Shown one piece after another: positions 1-7,766 of a stretch of 63,682 nucleotides of DNA (positions are counted from its first letter, which is position 1; every line of letters begins with the position of its first letter). Under the pieces are notes generated by a model. The model saw nothing but the letters and a program-made list of their open reading frames with translations, did no database searches and was not told the DNA's origin. This stretch comes from an uncultured Pelagibacteraceae bacterium (GTDB lineage Bacteria > Pseudomonadota > Alphaproteobacteria > Pelagibacterales > Pelagibacteraceae), in NCBI GenBank assembly GCA_902623395.1, contig CACNTN010000003.1, positions 1 to 63,682 on the forward strand. Direction: 5' to 3'. The position numbers and the translations under genes were made by a program.

Positions 1-284
1 TGGAGGTCTACAATTAAATCGAATTTTGTTTCATTTTTTTTAATGAAATTTTTTTTAACAAATAATAGATGCCACCATCTAAAACCAAAATATTGCAAGT
101 TTAAATCAAACGTATCTACATTGATATTATACTCCTTCAATTTTCCTCTAAAATGATTGGGATGAGCGCCCAAATAAAAAATTTTAGATCGTCTGTAATG
201 ATTTTTAAGACTCAAAATTAAAGGGATGATTTGTATTGAGTCTCCTAAACCTCCACCAGAATTATAAATTAGAATTTTTTTCAT
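1..284 (-). CDS. Glycosyltransferase family 9 (heptosyltransferase-like), N-terminal part, cut by window edge
   Basis: The minus-strand reading frame is open from an ATG at 284 to the window edge, giving about 94 N-terminal residues. It begins with a beta strand followed by the glycine-rich turn NSGGGLGDS at residues 8-16, then an IIPLILSLK helix. The visible part ends in FDLIVDL, a stretch typical of the N-terminal Rossmann domain of ADP-heptose:LPS heptosyltransferases (GT9). Family members transfer sugars onto lipopolysaccharide core or related surface glycans at the inner face of the inner membrane. Donor and acceptor cannot be inferred because the C-terminal nucleotide-sugar-binding domain lies outside the window. 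Confidence 0.7.
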   Translation of the reverse strand, partial: MKKILIYNSGGGLGDSIQIIPLILSLKNHYRRSKIFYLGAHPNHFRGKLKEYNINVDTFDLNLQYFGFRWWHLLFVKKNFIKKNETKFDLIVDL

Positions 285-415
285 TAGATATTTATACTTT
301 AACTATATGTAAACTGGAAGTAGACAAGAAAATAGAGACGGAAAATAATTTTTTTTTACTTCTTTAAAACTCTTGTGTATTAATATATTAACAATAACAA
401 TAAAAAAAACGACGT

Positions 416-501
416 GCCCTCGTGGTGAAATTGGTAGACACAAAGGACTTAAAATCCTTGCCCTTTTGGGAGTGCCAGTTCGAGTCTGGCCGAGGGCACC
501 A
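416..501 (+). tRNA. tRNA-Leu (anticodon UAA)
   Basis: The acceptor arm GCCCTCG pairs with CGAGGGC, and CCA is encoded at 499-501. The anticodon stem AAGGA/TCCTT encloses loop CTTAAAA, giving anticodon TAA. A long variable arm (class II) fits leucine. It lies 8 nt upstream of nadK and may be cotranscribed with it. Confidence 0.97.
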
Positions 502-509
502 ATTTTAAA

Positions 510-1277
510 ATGAATAAACCATTAATAATTTCAGATACAAACTCTAGATCTCTAAAATTAAAGAAACAAATTATTGGAATATTAAATAAAGAGATAGTTA
601 AAAGATCCAATATAATTATAGTAATCGGTGGTGATGGTTTTATGCTTAAAACACTTAAAAAAAATAAGAATTCTAAAAAATCATTTTATGGAATTAATTC
701 AGGTAATTATGGATTTTTAATGAACAAGTTTTCTAGTAAATTAATTGTAAAAAATCTAACAAAAGCAAAAACTGTAAATATTTCACCATTAGAAATGACA
801 GTTAGTACTAAAAATATCATAAGAAAAAGTTTAGCTATAAATGAAGTTTCAATATTAAGGCAAAGTAGACAAGCGGCAAATCTATCAATAAAAAATAATT
901 CAAAACATATTATCAAGAAACTAGTTTCAGATGGTGTACTAGTATCAACTCCAGCTGGCAGCACAGCTTATAATTTATCAGTGCATGGACCAATTCTAAG
1001 TTTAAACTCCAAAAAAATCTCTATTGCGCCAATAAGTGCTTTTAGACCAAGGAGATGGGCTGGAAAAATTGTAAGTGACAAATCAAAAGTAATCATTACA
1101 AATTTAAATCCTAAAAAAAGACCGATTAGCGCCGTAGCCGATAATGTCGAGGTTAGAAATGCAAAAAAAATTATTATTAAAGTTCAAACTAAAATTAAAT
1201 TTAATCTTCTCTACGATAAAAATACTAGTTTACAAAAAAAAATAAAATTAGAACAATTAAGAAAAGAAACTAGTTAA
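510..1277 (+). CDS. nadK: NAD kinase
   Basis: This gene encodes ATP-dependent NAD 2'-phosphorylation, the cytosolic source of NADP. The 255-residue protein has the family motifs in order. GGDG at residues 40-43 is the nucleotide-binding loop, NEV at 111-113 holds the NAD-binding Asn-Glu, and DG-VLVSTPAGSTAY at 141-154 is the conserved substrate-site segment. It is slightly shorter than most bacterial NAD kinases (about 290 residues), mainly because the N-terminal domain is compact. It starts 8 nt after tRNA-Leu with no visible Shine-Dalgarno and ends 3 nt before the convergent tRNA-Thr, so it has no room for its own terminator. Confidence 0.95.
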   Translation: MNKPLIISDTNSRSLKLKKQIIGILNKEIVKRSNIIIVIGGDGFMLKTLKKNKNSKKSFYGINSGNYGFLMNKFSSKLIVKNLTKAKTVNISPLEMTVSTKNIIRKSLAINEVSILRQSRQAANLSIKNNSKHIIKKLVSDGVLVSTPAGSTAYNLSVHGPILSLNSKKISIAPISAFRPRRWAGKIVSDKSKVIITNLNPKKRPISAVADNVEVRNAKKIIIKVQTKIKFNLLYDKNTSLQKKIKLEQLRKETS

Positions 1278-1280
1278 TTG

Positions 1281-1356
1281 TGGTGCCCTCACACGGACTC
1301 GAACCGCGAACCTATTGATTACAAATCAATTGCTCTACCAATTGAGCTATGAGGGC
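1281..1356 (-). tRNA. tRNA-Thr (anticodon UGU)
   Basis: On the minus strand the acceptor GCCCTCA pairs with TGAGGGC and CCA is encoded. Anticodon stem ATTGA/TCAAT encloses loop TTTGTAA, giving anticodon TGT. With a U at the wobble position reading a four-codon box, it is the kind of tRNA that carries 5-hydroxy- or 5-methoxyuridine; the trhO gene near 51 kb could act on it. Confidence 0.97.
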
Positions 1357-1367
1357 AATTTGATGAT

Positions 1368-1396
1368 GATATAGATCAATTTAATTAATTCATCAA
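1368..1396 (-). promoter_or_regulatory. Predicted sigma-70-type promoter of tRNA-Thr
   Basis: Reading the minus strand, TTGATG (1391-1396) and TATATC (1368-1373) are separated by 17 nt. The expected start near 1361 is about 5 nt before the mature tRNA 5' end. This is pattern matching in AT-rich DNA. Confidence 0.45.
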
Positions 1397-1411
1397 GAAT
1401 TTTATTATAAT

Positions 1412-2548
1412 TTATTTAAAAGCTTCAGTTAATATTTTTTCTGAATAAAGGCGATTTCCATCTTTATTAAAATGCAAATCATTTTTAAAATAAAGTTGTG
1501 TTTTCCAATCAGGATTTATTTCTTTAAACTCTCGAACATTATCAAAAAAATTAATTAATTTTTTACAATTCGACATATCACATAGGTTAAGTGCGTATTT
1601 CTCCCAATTAAAATGATTTTGGCCAAAATCAATGGTTTCCCGCCAAGGATGAATAGCAATGTAAAATTCAGCATTATGTTTTGAGGCTAATTTAGAAATT
1701 TCTTTTATATTTAAATTAATTTTATCTAGACCAAATTGAATATCGTTTTTCCAATGATTTGAATAGTTTTGATTAATTAAAAGCTTATCATGCGCTGTAT
1801 GAGTAAAACTTCCCCAATAAGTACCCCTTATATCAACTTTTCGTGTTTCTGAATTTAAAAAAAATTTTTTAATATTTTTTTTAGCATTTCTTATGTAATT
1901 ATTAATGTGATATATTATAAATCGTGTTGTCCTAAAATTTTTTTTTAAGTCAAAGTTTTTTTTTATTTCTCGTTCAATAACTTGATCTGCAATTACCGGA
2001 GAATTAACAGAATTAATATTTTGCCATCTATTCGCTTCATCATGAACATCTGTAAGATCTAATAGATAGATAATTTTGGAAAATCTTAAACTTATATTTT
2101 GCTCTAAAAATTCTCTTAGCTTAAAATAATTCATAGATGGGCTATAGCCTGGAACTGCAAAATTTATAACTTCATAATCATTTTTTATTTTTTTTGAAAT
2201 AATTCCAGGAATTGAGTCTTTAAAATTTACGCCAAATCCATAGGTGAACGAGTCACCGAGAAATATTACTTTTGAAAGAGCGTTATTTTTTTTTTTATTC
2301 TTACCGTATCTGTTTCCATTTTCGTCTGTGTAAACTTTATATGAAGGGGTAGCACCTTTATGCTCAAAAGCCTGACAGTTTTTTGATAAAAAATATGTAT
2401 AATATCTCTTATTATTTTTTTCTAATTTAACATATTCAAAACAATCTTTTCTAATTTTAAATAAATCTGTACTTTTTGAGATTACAAGGTCTACCGCTAA
2501 AAAAAAAACTAAAGCATTACTAAAAATAAAAATTTTTTTTTTTATCAT
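1412..2548 (-). CDS. SGNH/GDSL-like hydrolase domain protein with N-terminal membrane anchor
   Basis: The 378-residue protein begins with a lysine cluster and a hydrophobic segment (about residues 6-23), which suggests a membrane anchor or signal peptide and periplasmic location. Near residue 95 it has VIFLGDSFTYGFGV, the block I GDS motif of SGNH hydrolases. An asparagine-containing segment (INFAVPGYSPSMNY) follows, and near the C-terminus DLHFNKDG supplies the Asp-x-x-His of block V. Such proteins are often O-acetyl or acyl esterases acting on surface glycans, like AlgJ/AlgX-type domains, but the substrate cannot be told from sequence. Its ATG overlaps the rlmB stop by 4 nt, so the two are probably cotranscribed. 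Confidence 0.7.
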   Translation of the reverse strand: MIKKKIFIFSNALVFFLAVDLVISKSTDLFKIRKDCFEYVKLEKNNKRYYTYFLSKNCQAFEHKGATPSYKVYTDENGNRYGKNKKKNNALSKVIFLGDSFTYGFGVNFKDSIPGIISKKIKNDYEVINFAVPGYSPSMNYFKLREFLEQNISLRFSKIIYLLDLTDVHDEANRWQNINSVNSPVIADQVIEREIKKNFDLKKNFRTTRFIIYHINNYIRNAKKNIKKFFLNSETRKVDIRGTYWGSFTHTAHDKLLINQNYSNHWKNDIQFGLDKINLNIKEISKLASKHNAEFYIAIHPWRETIDFGQNHFNWEKYALNLCDMSNCKKLINFFDNVREFKEINPDWKTQLYFKNDLHFNKDGNRLYSEKILTEAFK

Positions 2549-3294
2549 CGAGATTTAATAAAGTGAGAGATATGATGACATATGATTGATACAGTATTTG
2601 AAATATTTAAACTTTCAATATTCTCATTCATCATAATTTTAAATTTGAAATCTGAATTTTCTAAGGTTTTAGCTTTTAATCCATAGCCCTCAGATCCAAA
2701 CAAAAGTATATTATTTCCTTTCCAATTATGTTTCATAAAATCTTTTTTAGCTGATACATCGAACGCACTAATCCAAAAATCTTTAGTTTTTAAATATTTC
2801 AATGTAGTATTTATATTTGCTACCTTAAAAATCTTTATATGTTCAGTCCCACCGCTAGCACTTTTGTAAAGAAGCTTACTTTTTGATGGAAAAGACCTCT
2901 CTTTAACAATTATACCATTGATATTAAATGCTACAGCACTTCTTATTATTGATCCTATATTTCTAGGATCTGTTACTTCTTCCAAAGCAATTAAGTTTAT
3001 ATTTTTTTCTTTATTATTTATTATAAATTCCTTTAAACTAATTTCCTCAAGTTGCTCAACTTCTGCTATTAGACCTTGGTGTGCAGTTTCATCTCTCCCA
3101 CAAAGATTATCTAATTCTTTTCTTGATTTAAAAAAGACGGGAGTTTTCTTAAACAAGTCTAAATTTTGATTTTCCCTATTTAGTTTTTTTTGAGCATCTT
3201 CAGTTAAAAAAACTCTCTCGATTTTTCTTGAAGGATTTTTTAAAGCCTCTAAAACAGCGTGTTTTCCTACAATTAAAAAGGTAGTTTTTTTCAT
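2545..3294 (-). CDS. rlmB: 23S rRNA 2'-O-ribose methyltransferase, TrmH/SpoU family
   Basis: The 249-residue protein has the two-domain layout of RlmB, which methylates a 23S rRNA guanosine ribose. The N-terminal part (VGKHAVLEALKNPSRKI) is an L30e-like RNA-binding domain. The SPOUT domain carries DPRNIGSIIRSA (motif 1), LLFGSEGYGL near residues 197-206 (motif 2) and NENIESLNIS near 223-232 (motif 3), which form the trefoil-knot S-adenosylmethionine site. RlmB is the best guess because rlmB next to the tRNA-Tyr/tRNA-Gly/tuf cluster is a common alphaproteobacterial arrangement, but another TrmH-family target cannot be excluded. Confidence 0.85.
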   Translation of the reverse strand: MKKTTFLIVGKHAVLEALKNPSRKIERVFLTEDAQKKLNRENQNLDLFKKTPVFFKSRKELDNLCGRDETAHQGLIAEVEQLEEISLKEFIINNKEKNINLIALEEVTDPRNIGSIIRSAVAFNINGIIVKERSFPSKSKLLYKSASGGTEHIKIFKVANINTTLKYLKTKDFWISAFDVSAKKDFMKHNWKGNNILLFGSEGYGLKAKTLENSDFKFKIMMNENIESLNISNTVSIICHHISHFIKSR

Positions 3295-3427
3295 GATTTT
3301 TAAGGCTATTTACTCAATTTATTAGCATATTTTAAGGTAAAATGATTTATTGCAATTATTACATAAATGCTTATAAAACGCTTGTTGTTAAACGCTTTTT
3401 AAGTTAGTGGATAACCCCTAGTTTTTA

Positions 3428-3513
3428 GGAGGGGTTCCAGAGCGGTCAAATGGGGCGGGCTGTAAACCCGTTGACTTCGGTCTTCGAAAGTTCGAATCTT
3501 TCCCCCTCCACCA
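3428..3513 (+). tRNA. tRNA-Tyr (anticodon GUA)
   Basis: GGAGGGG (3428-3434) pairs with CCCCTCC (3503-3509), and CCA is encoded at 3511-3513. The anticodon arm CGGGCTGTAAACCCG gives GTA. The long variable arm is as expected for bacterial tRNA-Tyr. It is the first member of the tRNA-Tyr, tRNA-Gly, tuf, tRNA-Trp series. Confidence 0.97.
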
Positions 3514-3558
3514 AACTTAAAACTTTTAATAATTAAGGGCGTGATAAGTTTGGATTTT

Positions 3559-3632
3559 GCGGGTGTAGTTCAATGGTAGAACGCTAGCCTTCCAAGCTGG
3601 ATGTAAGGGTTCGATTCCCTTTACCCGCTCCA
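3559..3632 (+). tRNA. tRNA-Gly (anticodon UCC)
   Basis: The acceptor GCGGGTG pairs with TACCCGC (one G-U pair), the discriminator is U and CCA is encoded. Anticodon stem CTAGC/GCTGG with loop CTTCCAA gives TCC. It sits 45 nt after tRNA-Tyr and 37 nt before tuf, as in the classical tufB operon. Confidence 0.97.
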
Positions 3633-3669
3633 AAATTAAAAATTAAAATATAAAGTGAGGAAAAAATAG

Positions 3670-4869
3670 ATGTCGAAAGAAAAGTTTAACCGAAATAAAC
3701 CGCATTGTAATATCGGTACAATCGGACACGTAGACCATGGTAAAACAACATTAACAGCTGCCATAACTAAAGTACTATCTGAAGCAGGTGGTACAAGTTC
3801 AGCAAACTTTGTAGCTTATGATCAGATTGATAAAGCTCCAGAAGAAAAAGAAAGAGGAATTACAATATCAACTGCACACGTTGAATATGAAACTGAGAAA
3901 AGACACTATGCTCACGTAGACTGTCCAGGACACGCTGACTATGTAAAAAATATGATTACAGGTGCAGCACAAATGGATGGAGCAATCTTAGTAGTTAATG
4001 CAGCAGATGGTCCAATGCCTCAGACTAGAGAACACATTCTTTTAGCTCGTCAAGTTGGTGTTCCTGCTATTGTAGTTTTTTTAAATAAAATCGATACTGT
4101 AAAAGATAAGGAATTGGTCGATTTAGTAGAAGAAGAAATAAGAGAATTATTAACTTCTTATAAATTTCCAGGAGATAAAATACCAATAGTAAAAGGTTCA
4201 GCTCTAAATGCTGTAGAAGGAAAAGATGAAGCTACCGGTAAAAACGCGATCATGGAATTAATGAAAGCGGTAGATGAAACTATCCCTCAGCCTGATAGAC
4301 CAAAGGATAAACCTTTCTTAATGCCTGTAGAAGACGTTTTCTCTATTTCAGGTAGAGGTACTGTAGTAACAGGAAGAGTAGAGTCTGGAGTAATTAAAGT
4401 TGGTGAGGAAATTGAAATCGTTGGTATTAGAGATACAAAAAAATCTGTTTGTACTGGTGTTGAAATGTTTAGAAAACTTTTAGATAGCGGTGAAGCGGGA
4501 GATAACATTGGTGCATTACTAAGGGGTGTTGAAAGAACAGATGTTGAGAGAGGACAGGTCCTTTGTAAACCAGGCTCAATCACTCCACATACAGAGTTTG
4601 AGTGTCAGGCATATATTTTGAAAAAAGAAGAGGGAGGAAGACATACACCTTTCTTTACAAAATATAGACCACAGTTTTACTTTAGAACCACAGACGTAAC
4701 TGGGGAAGTTACATTACCATCGGGTACAGAAATGGTTATGCCAGGTGATGATGGAAAATTTACAGTAAAATTAATAACACCTATTGCAATGAACGAGAAT
4801 TTAAACTTTGCAATAAGAGAAGGTGGTAAAACAGTTGGAGCTGGAGTAGTAACTAAAATAATTAAGTAG
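3670..4869 (+). CDS. tuf: Elongation factor Tu
   Basis: EF-Tu is the GTPase that delivers aminoacyl-tRNA to the ribosome. In this 399-residue protein the P-loop GHVDHGKT is at residues 19-26, DCPGH at 84-88 and NKID at 139-142. The beta-barrel domains 2 and 3 follow, including the conserved [10 protein letters not shown] and GRHTPF segments. A GUGAGGAA ribosome-binding site lies just upstream. It sits between tRNA-Gly and tRNA-Trp; no second tuf follows fusA in this window, so this may be the only copy in the genome. Confidence 0.99.
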   Translation: MSKEKFNRNKPHCNIGTIGHVDHGKTTLTAAITKVLSEAGGTSSANFVAYDQIDKAPEEKERGITISTAHVEYETEKRHYAHVDCPGHADYVKNMITGAAQMDGAILVVNAADGPMPQTREHILLARQVGVPAIVVFLNKIDTVKDKELVDLVEEEIRELLTSYKFPGDKIPIVKGSALNAVEGKDEATGKNAIMELMKAVDETIPQPDRPKDKPFLMPVEDVFSISGRGTVVTGRVESGVIKVGEEIEIVGIRDTKKSVCTGVEMFRKLLDSGEAGDNIGALLRGVERTDVERGQVLCKPGSITPHTEFECQAYILKKEEGGRHTPFFTKYRPQFYFRTTDVTGEVTLPSGTEMVMPGDDGKFTVKLITPIAMNENLNFAIREGGKTVGAGVVTKIIK

Positions 4870-4874
4870 CGCTT

Positions 4875-4950
4875 AGGAGCGTAGTTCAATTGGTAGAGCG
4901 CCGGTCTCCAAAACCGGAGGTTGTGGGTTCGAGTCCCTCCGCTCCTGCCA
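4875..4950 (+). tRNA. tRNA-Trp (anticodon CCA)
   Basis: AGGAGCG (4875-4881) pairs with CGCTCCT (4940-4946), and CCA is encoded at 4948-4950. Anticodon stem CCGGT/ACCGG with loop CTCCAAA gives CCA. It begins 5 nt after the tuf stop and ends 14 nt before secE, so it must be cut out of a tuf-secE transcript. Confidence 0.97.
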
Positions 4951-4964
4951 AAACATTATACTAT

Positions 4965-5156
4965 ATGAAAAATCCTCTAAAATTTATTCAAGAAGTAAAA
5001 CAGGAAACTTTTAGGATAACATGGCCAACAAAAAAGGACACTATGATGGGCGCTGTGATGGTATTTGCTCTTGCATCTATTGCAGCAATTTTTTTTCTTA
5101 TTTTAGATCAGATTTTGAGGTTTTTATTAAACCTTGTTTTAACAATTAATTTTTAA
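4965..5156 (+). CDS. secE: Preprotein translocase subunit SecE
   Basis: This 63-residue protein is the single-spanning alphaproteobacterial form of SecE, the small stabilising subunit of the SecYEG channel. The amphipathic N-terminal helix contains FIQEVKQETFRITWP, the SecE signature. One transmembrane helix follows (about residues 26-55). The frame stays open upstream into tRNA-Trp, but the ATG at 4965 gives the expected length and starts outside the tRNA. No clear Shine-Dalgarno is visible. It is followed 2 nt later by nusG, the usual partner. Confidence 0.96.
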   Translation: MKNPLKFIQEVKQETFRITWPTKKDTMMGAVMVFALASIAAIFFLILDQILRFLLNLVLTINF

Positions 5157-5158
5157 CT

Positions 5159-5683
5159 ATGAATTGGTACATAGTACAAGCTTACTCTGGTTTTGAAAAG
5201 AAGGTAGTCGAATCCATTAAAGATGAATTAAAAAAACATAAATTGTCTGAAAAATTGGCAGAAATTTTGGTTCCAACGCATCAAGTAACCGAAGTTAAAA
5301 AAGGGAAAAGAACAAAAAAAGAGAAAAAATTTTTTCCTGGTTATGTCTTGATTAAAATTGAACTCACAAAAGAGATTTATCATATGATAAAAAATCTTCA
5401 AAAAGTGAGTGGTTTTTTAGGATCGGCCGATAAACCCACTCCAATATCAGATAGTGAAATAAAGAGGATCTTAGGTCAAGTTTCGGAGAGCGCTGTTACC
5501 CAAAAAGCAGGTATAAGTTTCGAAATCGGGGAGAAAGTAAAGGTTTGTGATGGCCCTTTTGCATCATTTAATGGATTAATCGAAGAAATAGATGAAGAAA
5601 AATCTAGACTTAAAGTGTCAGTTTCTATATTTGGTAGAGCTACTCCTGTTGATTTAGAATTTAACCAAGTGGAGAAAAATTAG
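5159..5683 (+). CDS. nusG: Transcription termination/antitermination factor NusG
   Basis: NusG binds RNA polymerase and links it to Rho or the ribosome. The 174-residue protein has the NGN domain first (MNWYIVQAYSGFEKKV, then FFPGYVLIKIEL near residues 58-69). A C-terminal KOW domain follows from about residue 120 (EIGEKVKVCDGPFASFNG). Length matches the family. The rplK ATG follows directly after its stop. Confidence 0.98.
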   Translation: MNWYIVQAYSGFEKKVVESIKDELKKHKLSEKLAEILVPTHQVTEVKKGKRTKKEKKFFPGYVLIKIELTKEIYHMIKNLQKVSGFLGSADKPTPISDSEIKRILGQVSESAVTQKAGISFEIGEKVKVCDGPFASFNGLIEEIDEEKSRLKVSVSIFGRATPVDLEFNQVEKN

Positions 5684-6109
5684 ATGGCAAAAGAGATTAC
5701 AGGTTACGTAAAATTGCAAATTAAAGGCGGTCAAGCTAATCCAGCTCCTCCTGTTGGTCCTGCCTTGGGACAAAGAGGAATTAACATTATGGAATTTTGT
5801 AAAGCTTTTAATGAAAAGACAAAAGCTTTTATGGGTAAACCAGTGCCAGTGGTAATAACAGTTTATAAAGATAAAAAATTTGATTTTATAATTAAGTCTC
5901 CACCAGCATCTCATTTTATAAGAGAAGCCGCAAAACTTAAAAGCGGGTCAAAAGAACCAGGTCGTGTTGTTGCAGGTTCTATCACTATGAAACAAGCAGA
6001 GGCCATAGCAAAAGAAAAAATGAAAGATCTAAATGCTTTTGACATTAAAGAGGCGACAAAAATTATCTGTGGGTCAGCAAGATCTATGGGTATTGAAGTT
6101 AAAGAGTAG
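5684..6109 (+). CDS. rplK: 50S ribosomal protein L11
   Basis: L11 is part of the GTPase-associated centre and is needed for stringent-response sensing by Rel proteins. The 141-residue protein has the expected length. Its proline-rich N-terminal domain contains [19 protein letters not shown], and the rRNA-binding C-terminal domain has [18 protein letters not shown]. It abuts nusG and is followed 2 nt later by rplA. Confidence 0.99.
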   Translation: MAKEITGYVKLQIKGGQANPAPPVGPALGQRGINIMEFCKAFNEKTKAFMGKPVPVVITVYKDKKFDFIIKSPPASHFIREAAKLKSGSKEPGRVVAGSITMKQAEAIAKEKMKDLNAFDIKEATKIICGSARSMGIEVKE

Positions 6110-6111
6110 TC

Positions 6112-6801
6112 ATGAAAAAGAAATCAAAAAGATATAGAGCAATATTAAAATCAAAAATTAAAGATAAGAAAATTGAAACTAAAGAAATTTTTGATTTAGT
6201 AAAAAAAAATTCTACTACAAAGTTTGATGAGTCAATCGATGTCTCATTAAGAATAAATTTAAAACAAACAAAAGGCGGAGATCTTAGTTTAAGAACTGTT
6301 GTAAATCTTCCTAATGGTTCTGGTAAAAAAAACAAGGTAGCTGTATTATGCGAGGCAGATAAATTAGCAGAAGCTAAAAAAGCTGGGGCAGATGTTGTGG
6401 GATCTGACGATCTTCTAGAAAATATAGCTGCAGGAAAATTAAATTTTACAAAACTTATTTGTACACCCTCAATGATGGGAAAAATTGGAAAACATGGAAA
6501 AGTTTTAGGTCCAAAAGGTCTAATGCCAAATCCTAAACTAGGAACTGTTACGACAGATATTGCTAAAGCAGTCAAAGATATTAAAACTGGATTAGTTGAA
6601 ATTAGAAATGATAAAGATGGAAATCTCTCTTCTACAATAGGAAGGAAAAGTTTTTCTACTGAAAAACTTCTTGAAAATTATAATCATTTTATTGACAGCG
6701 TTAAAAAAGAGAAGCCTGATACAATAAAAGGTGAATTTATAAAAAGTATGTTTATTACTTCAACAATGGGTATATCATTTAAGGTAGGAGCTAAGAAATA
6801 G
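6112..6801 (+). CDS. rplA: 50S ribosomal protein L1
   Basis: L1 forms the mobile stalk that guides deacylated tRNA from the E site, and in many bacteria represses its own L11-L1 operon. The 229-residue protein carries the conserved GPKGLMPNPKLG segment at about residues 133-144 and the C-terminal signature TMGISFKV. The N-terminus MKKKSKRYRAI is normal. I see no L1-binding-site mimic upstream, since only 2 nt separate it from rplK. Confidence 0.99.
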   Translation: MKKKSKRYRAILKSKIKDKKIETKEIFDLVKKNSTTKFDESIDVSLRINLKQTKGGDLSLRTVVNLPNGSGKKNKVAVLCEADKLAEAKKAGADVVGSDDLLENIAAGKLNFTKLICTPSMMGKIGKHGKVLGPKGLMPNPKLGTVTTDIAKAVKDIKTGLVEIRNDKDGNLSSTIGRKSFSTEKLLENYNHFIDSVKKEKPDTIKGEFIKSMFITSTMGISFKVGAKK

Positions 6802-6803
6802 TT

Positions 6804-7316
6804 ATGATGTCAAAAGAGGCCAAGAAAAACTATGTTGCAGAGTTGAAGAAAAACTTTACAGAAAACGAATCTGTTATGATCGCTCAATACCAAGGTTTGA
6901 ATGTAAATGAGCTGGACGAACTTAGAAAACAATTAAGAGATAAAGGTATTATATTTAAAATTACAAAAAATAGGATTACAAAAATAGCTCTTAAAGAAAC
7001 TTCAAAAAAAGACTTAGAAAAATATTTTACAGGACCTACGGCTGCAGCTATTTCATCAGATCCTATATCAACTGCAAAAATTTTAACGAAATTCTCTAAA
7101 GCTAACGATAAACTAAAAATCGTTGCAGGTTTTATGGATGGAAAGGTTTTAGATGAAAAAGAGGTGTCAGTAATTGCCACACTACCAACATTAGAGGAAG
7201 CAAGAGCTAAAATAGTGGGAATTTTAGCCACTCCAGCACAAAAATTAGTTAGTATTTTGCTTGCACCAGGCTCAAAAATTGCTAATTTAGCGCGCGCGAA
7301 GAGTTTAAAAAATTAA
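6804..7316 (+). CDS. rplJ: 50S ribosomal protein L10
   Basis: L10 anchors the L7/L12 dimers to the ribosome. The 170-residue protein has the globular N-terminal domain (NYVAELKKNFTENESVMIAQYQGLNVNELDELR) and the C-terminal helix ending ILLAPGSKIANLARA that binds L12. Two consecutive ATGs (6804 and 6807) could each start translation. It begins 2 nt after rplA, so the long structured L10 leader used for autoregulation in enteric bacteria has no space here. Confidence 0.98.
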   Translation: MMSKEAKKNYVAELKKNFTENESVMIAQYQGLNVNELDELRKQLRDKGIIFKITKNRITKIALKETSKKDLEKYFTGPTAAAISSDPISTAKILTKFSKANDKLKIVAGFMDGKVLDEKEVSVIATLPTLEEARAKIVGILATPAQKLVSILLAPGSKIANLARAKSLKN

Positions 7317-7331
7317 ATCACAGGATTAACA

Positions 7332-7703
7332 ATGGCAGACTTAAATAAAATTATAGACGAGCTTTCTACATTAACAGTAGTAGAAGCTGCGGAATTATCA
7401 AAACAGCTTGAGGAAAAATGGGGAGTTACAGCAGCAGCCCCTGCAGCAGCAGCACCAGCAGGTGGAGCAGCAGCACCAGCAGGAGAAGAAAAATCAGAGT
7501 TTTCAATTTTTTTAGCATCAGCTGGAGATAAAAAAATAAACGTAATAAAAGAAGTTAGAGCAATAACTGGTTTAGGTTTAAAAGAAGCAAAAGATTTAGT
7601 AGAGGCCGCCCCTAAAGAAGTAAAAGGTGGTGTGGCTAAAAAAGATGCTGAAGAATTTAAGAAAAAACTTGAAGCAGCTGGAGCTAAAGTAGAATTAAAG
7701 TAA
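7332..7703 (+). CDS. rplL: 50S ribosomal protein L7/L12
   Basis: L7/L12 forms the stalk dimers that recruit translational GTPases. The 123-residue protein has the N-terminal dimerisation helices (residues 1-31), an Ala/Pro/Gly-rich hinge (about 33-51) and the C-terminal factor-binding domain with [20 protein letters not shown]. The 15-nt gap after rplJ is normal. A stem-loop between it and rpoB is described separately. Confidence 0.99.
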   Translation: MADLNKIIDELSTLTVVEAAELSKQLEEKWGVTAAAPAAAAPAGGAAAPAGEEKSEFSIFLASAGDKKINVIKEVRAITGLGLKEAKDLVEAAPKEVKGGVAKKDAEEFKKKLEAAGAKVELK

Positions 7704-7725
7704 ACAAAATTAAAGACTAAATTTT

Positions 7726-7759
7726 ATTGCAAAGTAACTATTTGCAATAGAATTTTTTT
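7726..7759 (+). terminator. Attenuator-like hairpin between rplL and rpoB
   Basis: ATTGCAAA (7726-7733) pairs perfectly with TTTGCAAT (7741-7748) around a 7-nt loop, and a seven-T run follows at 7753-7759. An 8-bp AT-rich stem is weak, so partial termination is more likely than a complete stop. The position matches the rplL-rpoB attenuator known in E. coli, which lowers rpoBC expression relative to ribosomal proteins. Confidence 0.6.
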
Positions 7760-7766
7760 ATATTTG

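Noticed and set aside
3406-3415. Near-consensus DnaA box (TTATCCACT on the minus strand) before tRNA-Tyr
   Set aside because: It is a single site with one mismatch, without a cluster of boxes or origin-type genes nearby. The same bases (GATAAC) more likely act as a -10 box for the tRNA-Tyr/tuf transcript, though no convincing -35 box with good spacing was found.
4890-4964. 25-residue N-terminal extension of SecE
   Set aside because: The extension would be translated from the tRNA-Trp gene; the ATG at 4965 gives the normal SecE start.
6099-6575. Long open frame antisense to rplA (158 codons)
   Set aside because: It lies fully opposite a certain ribosomal-protein gene and has no family-like sequence; it is a shadow of biased codon use. 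Similar antisense frames over tuf, rpoB, rpoC, ugd, topA and others were rejected for the same reason.
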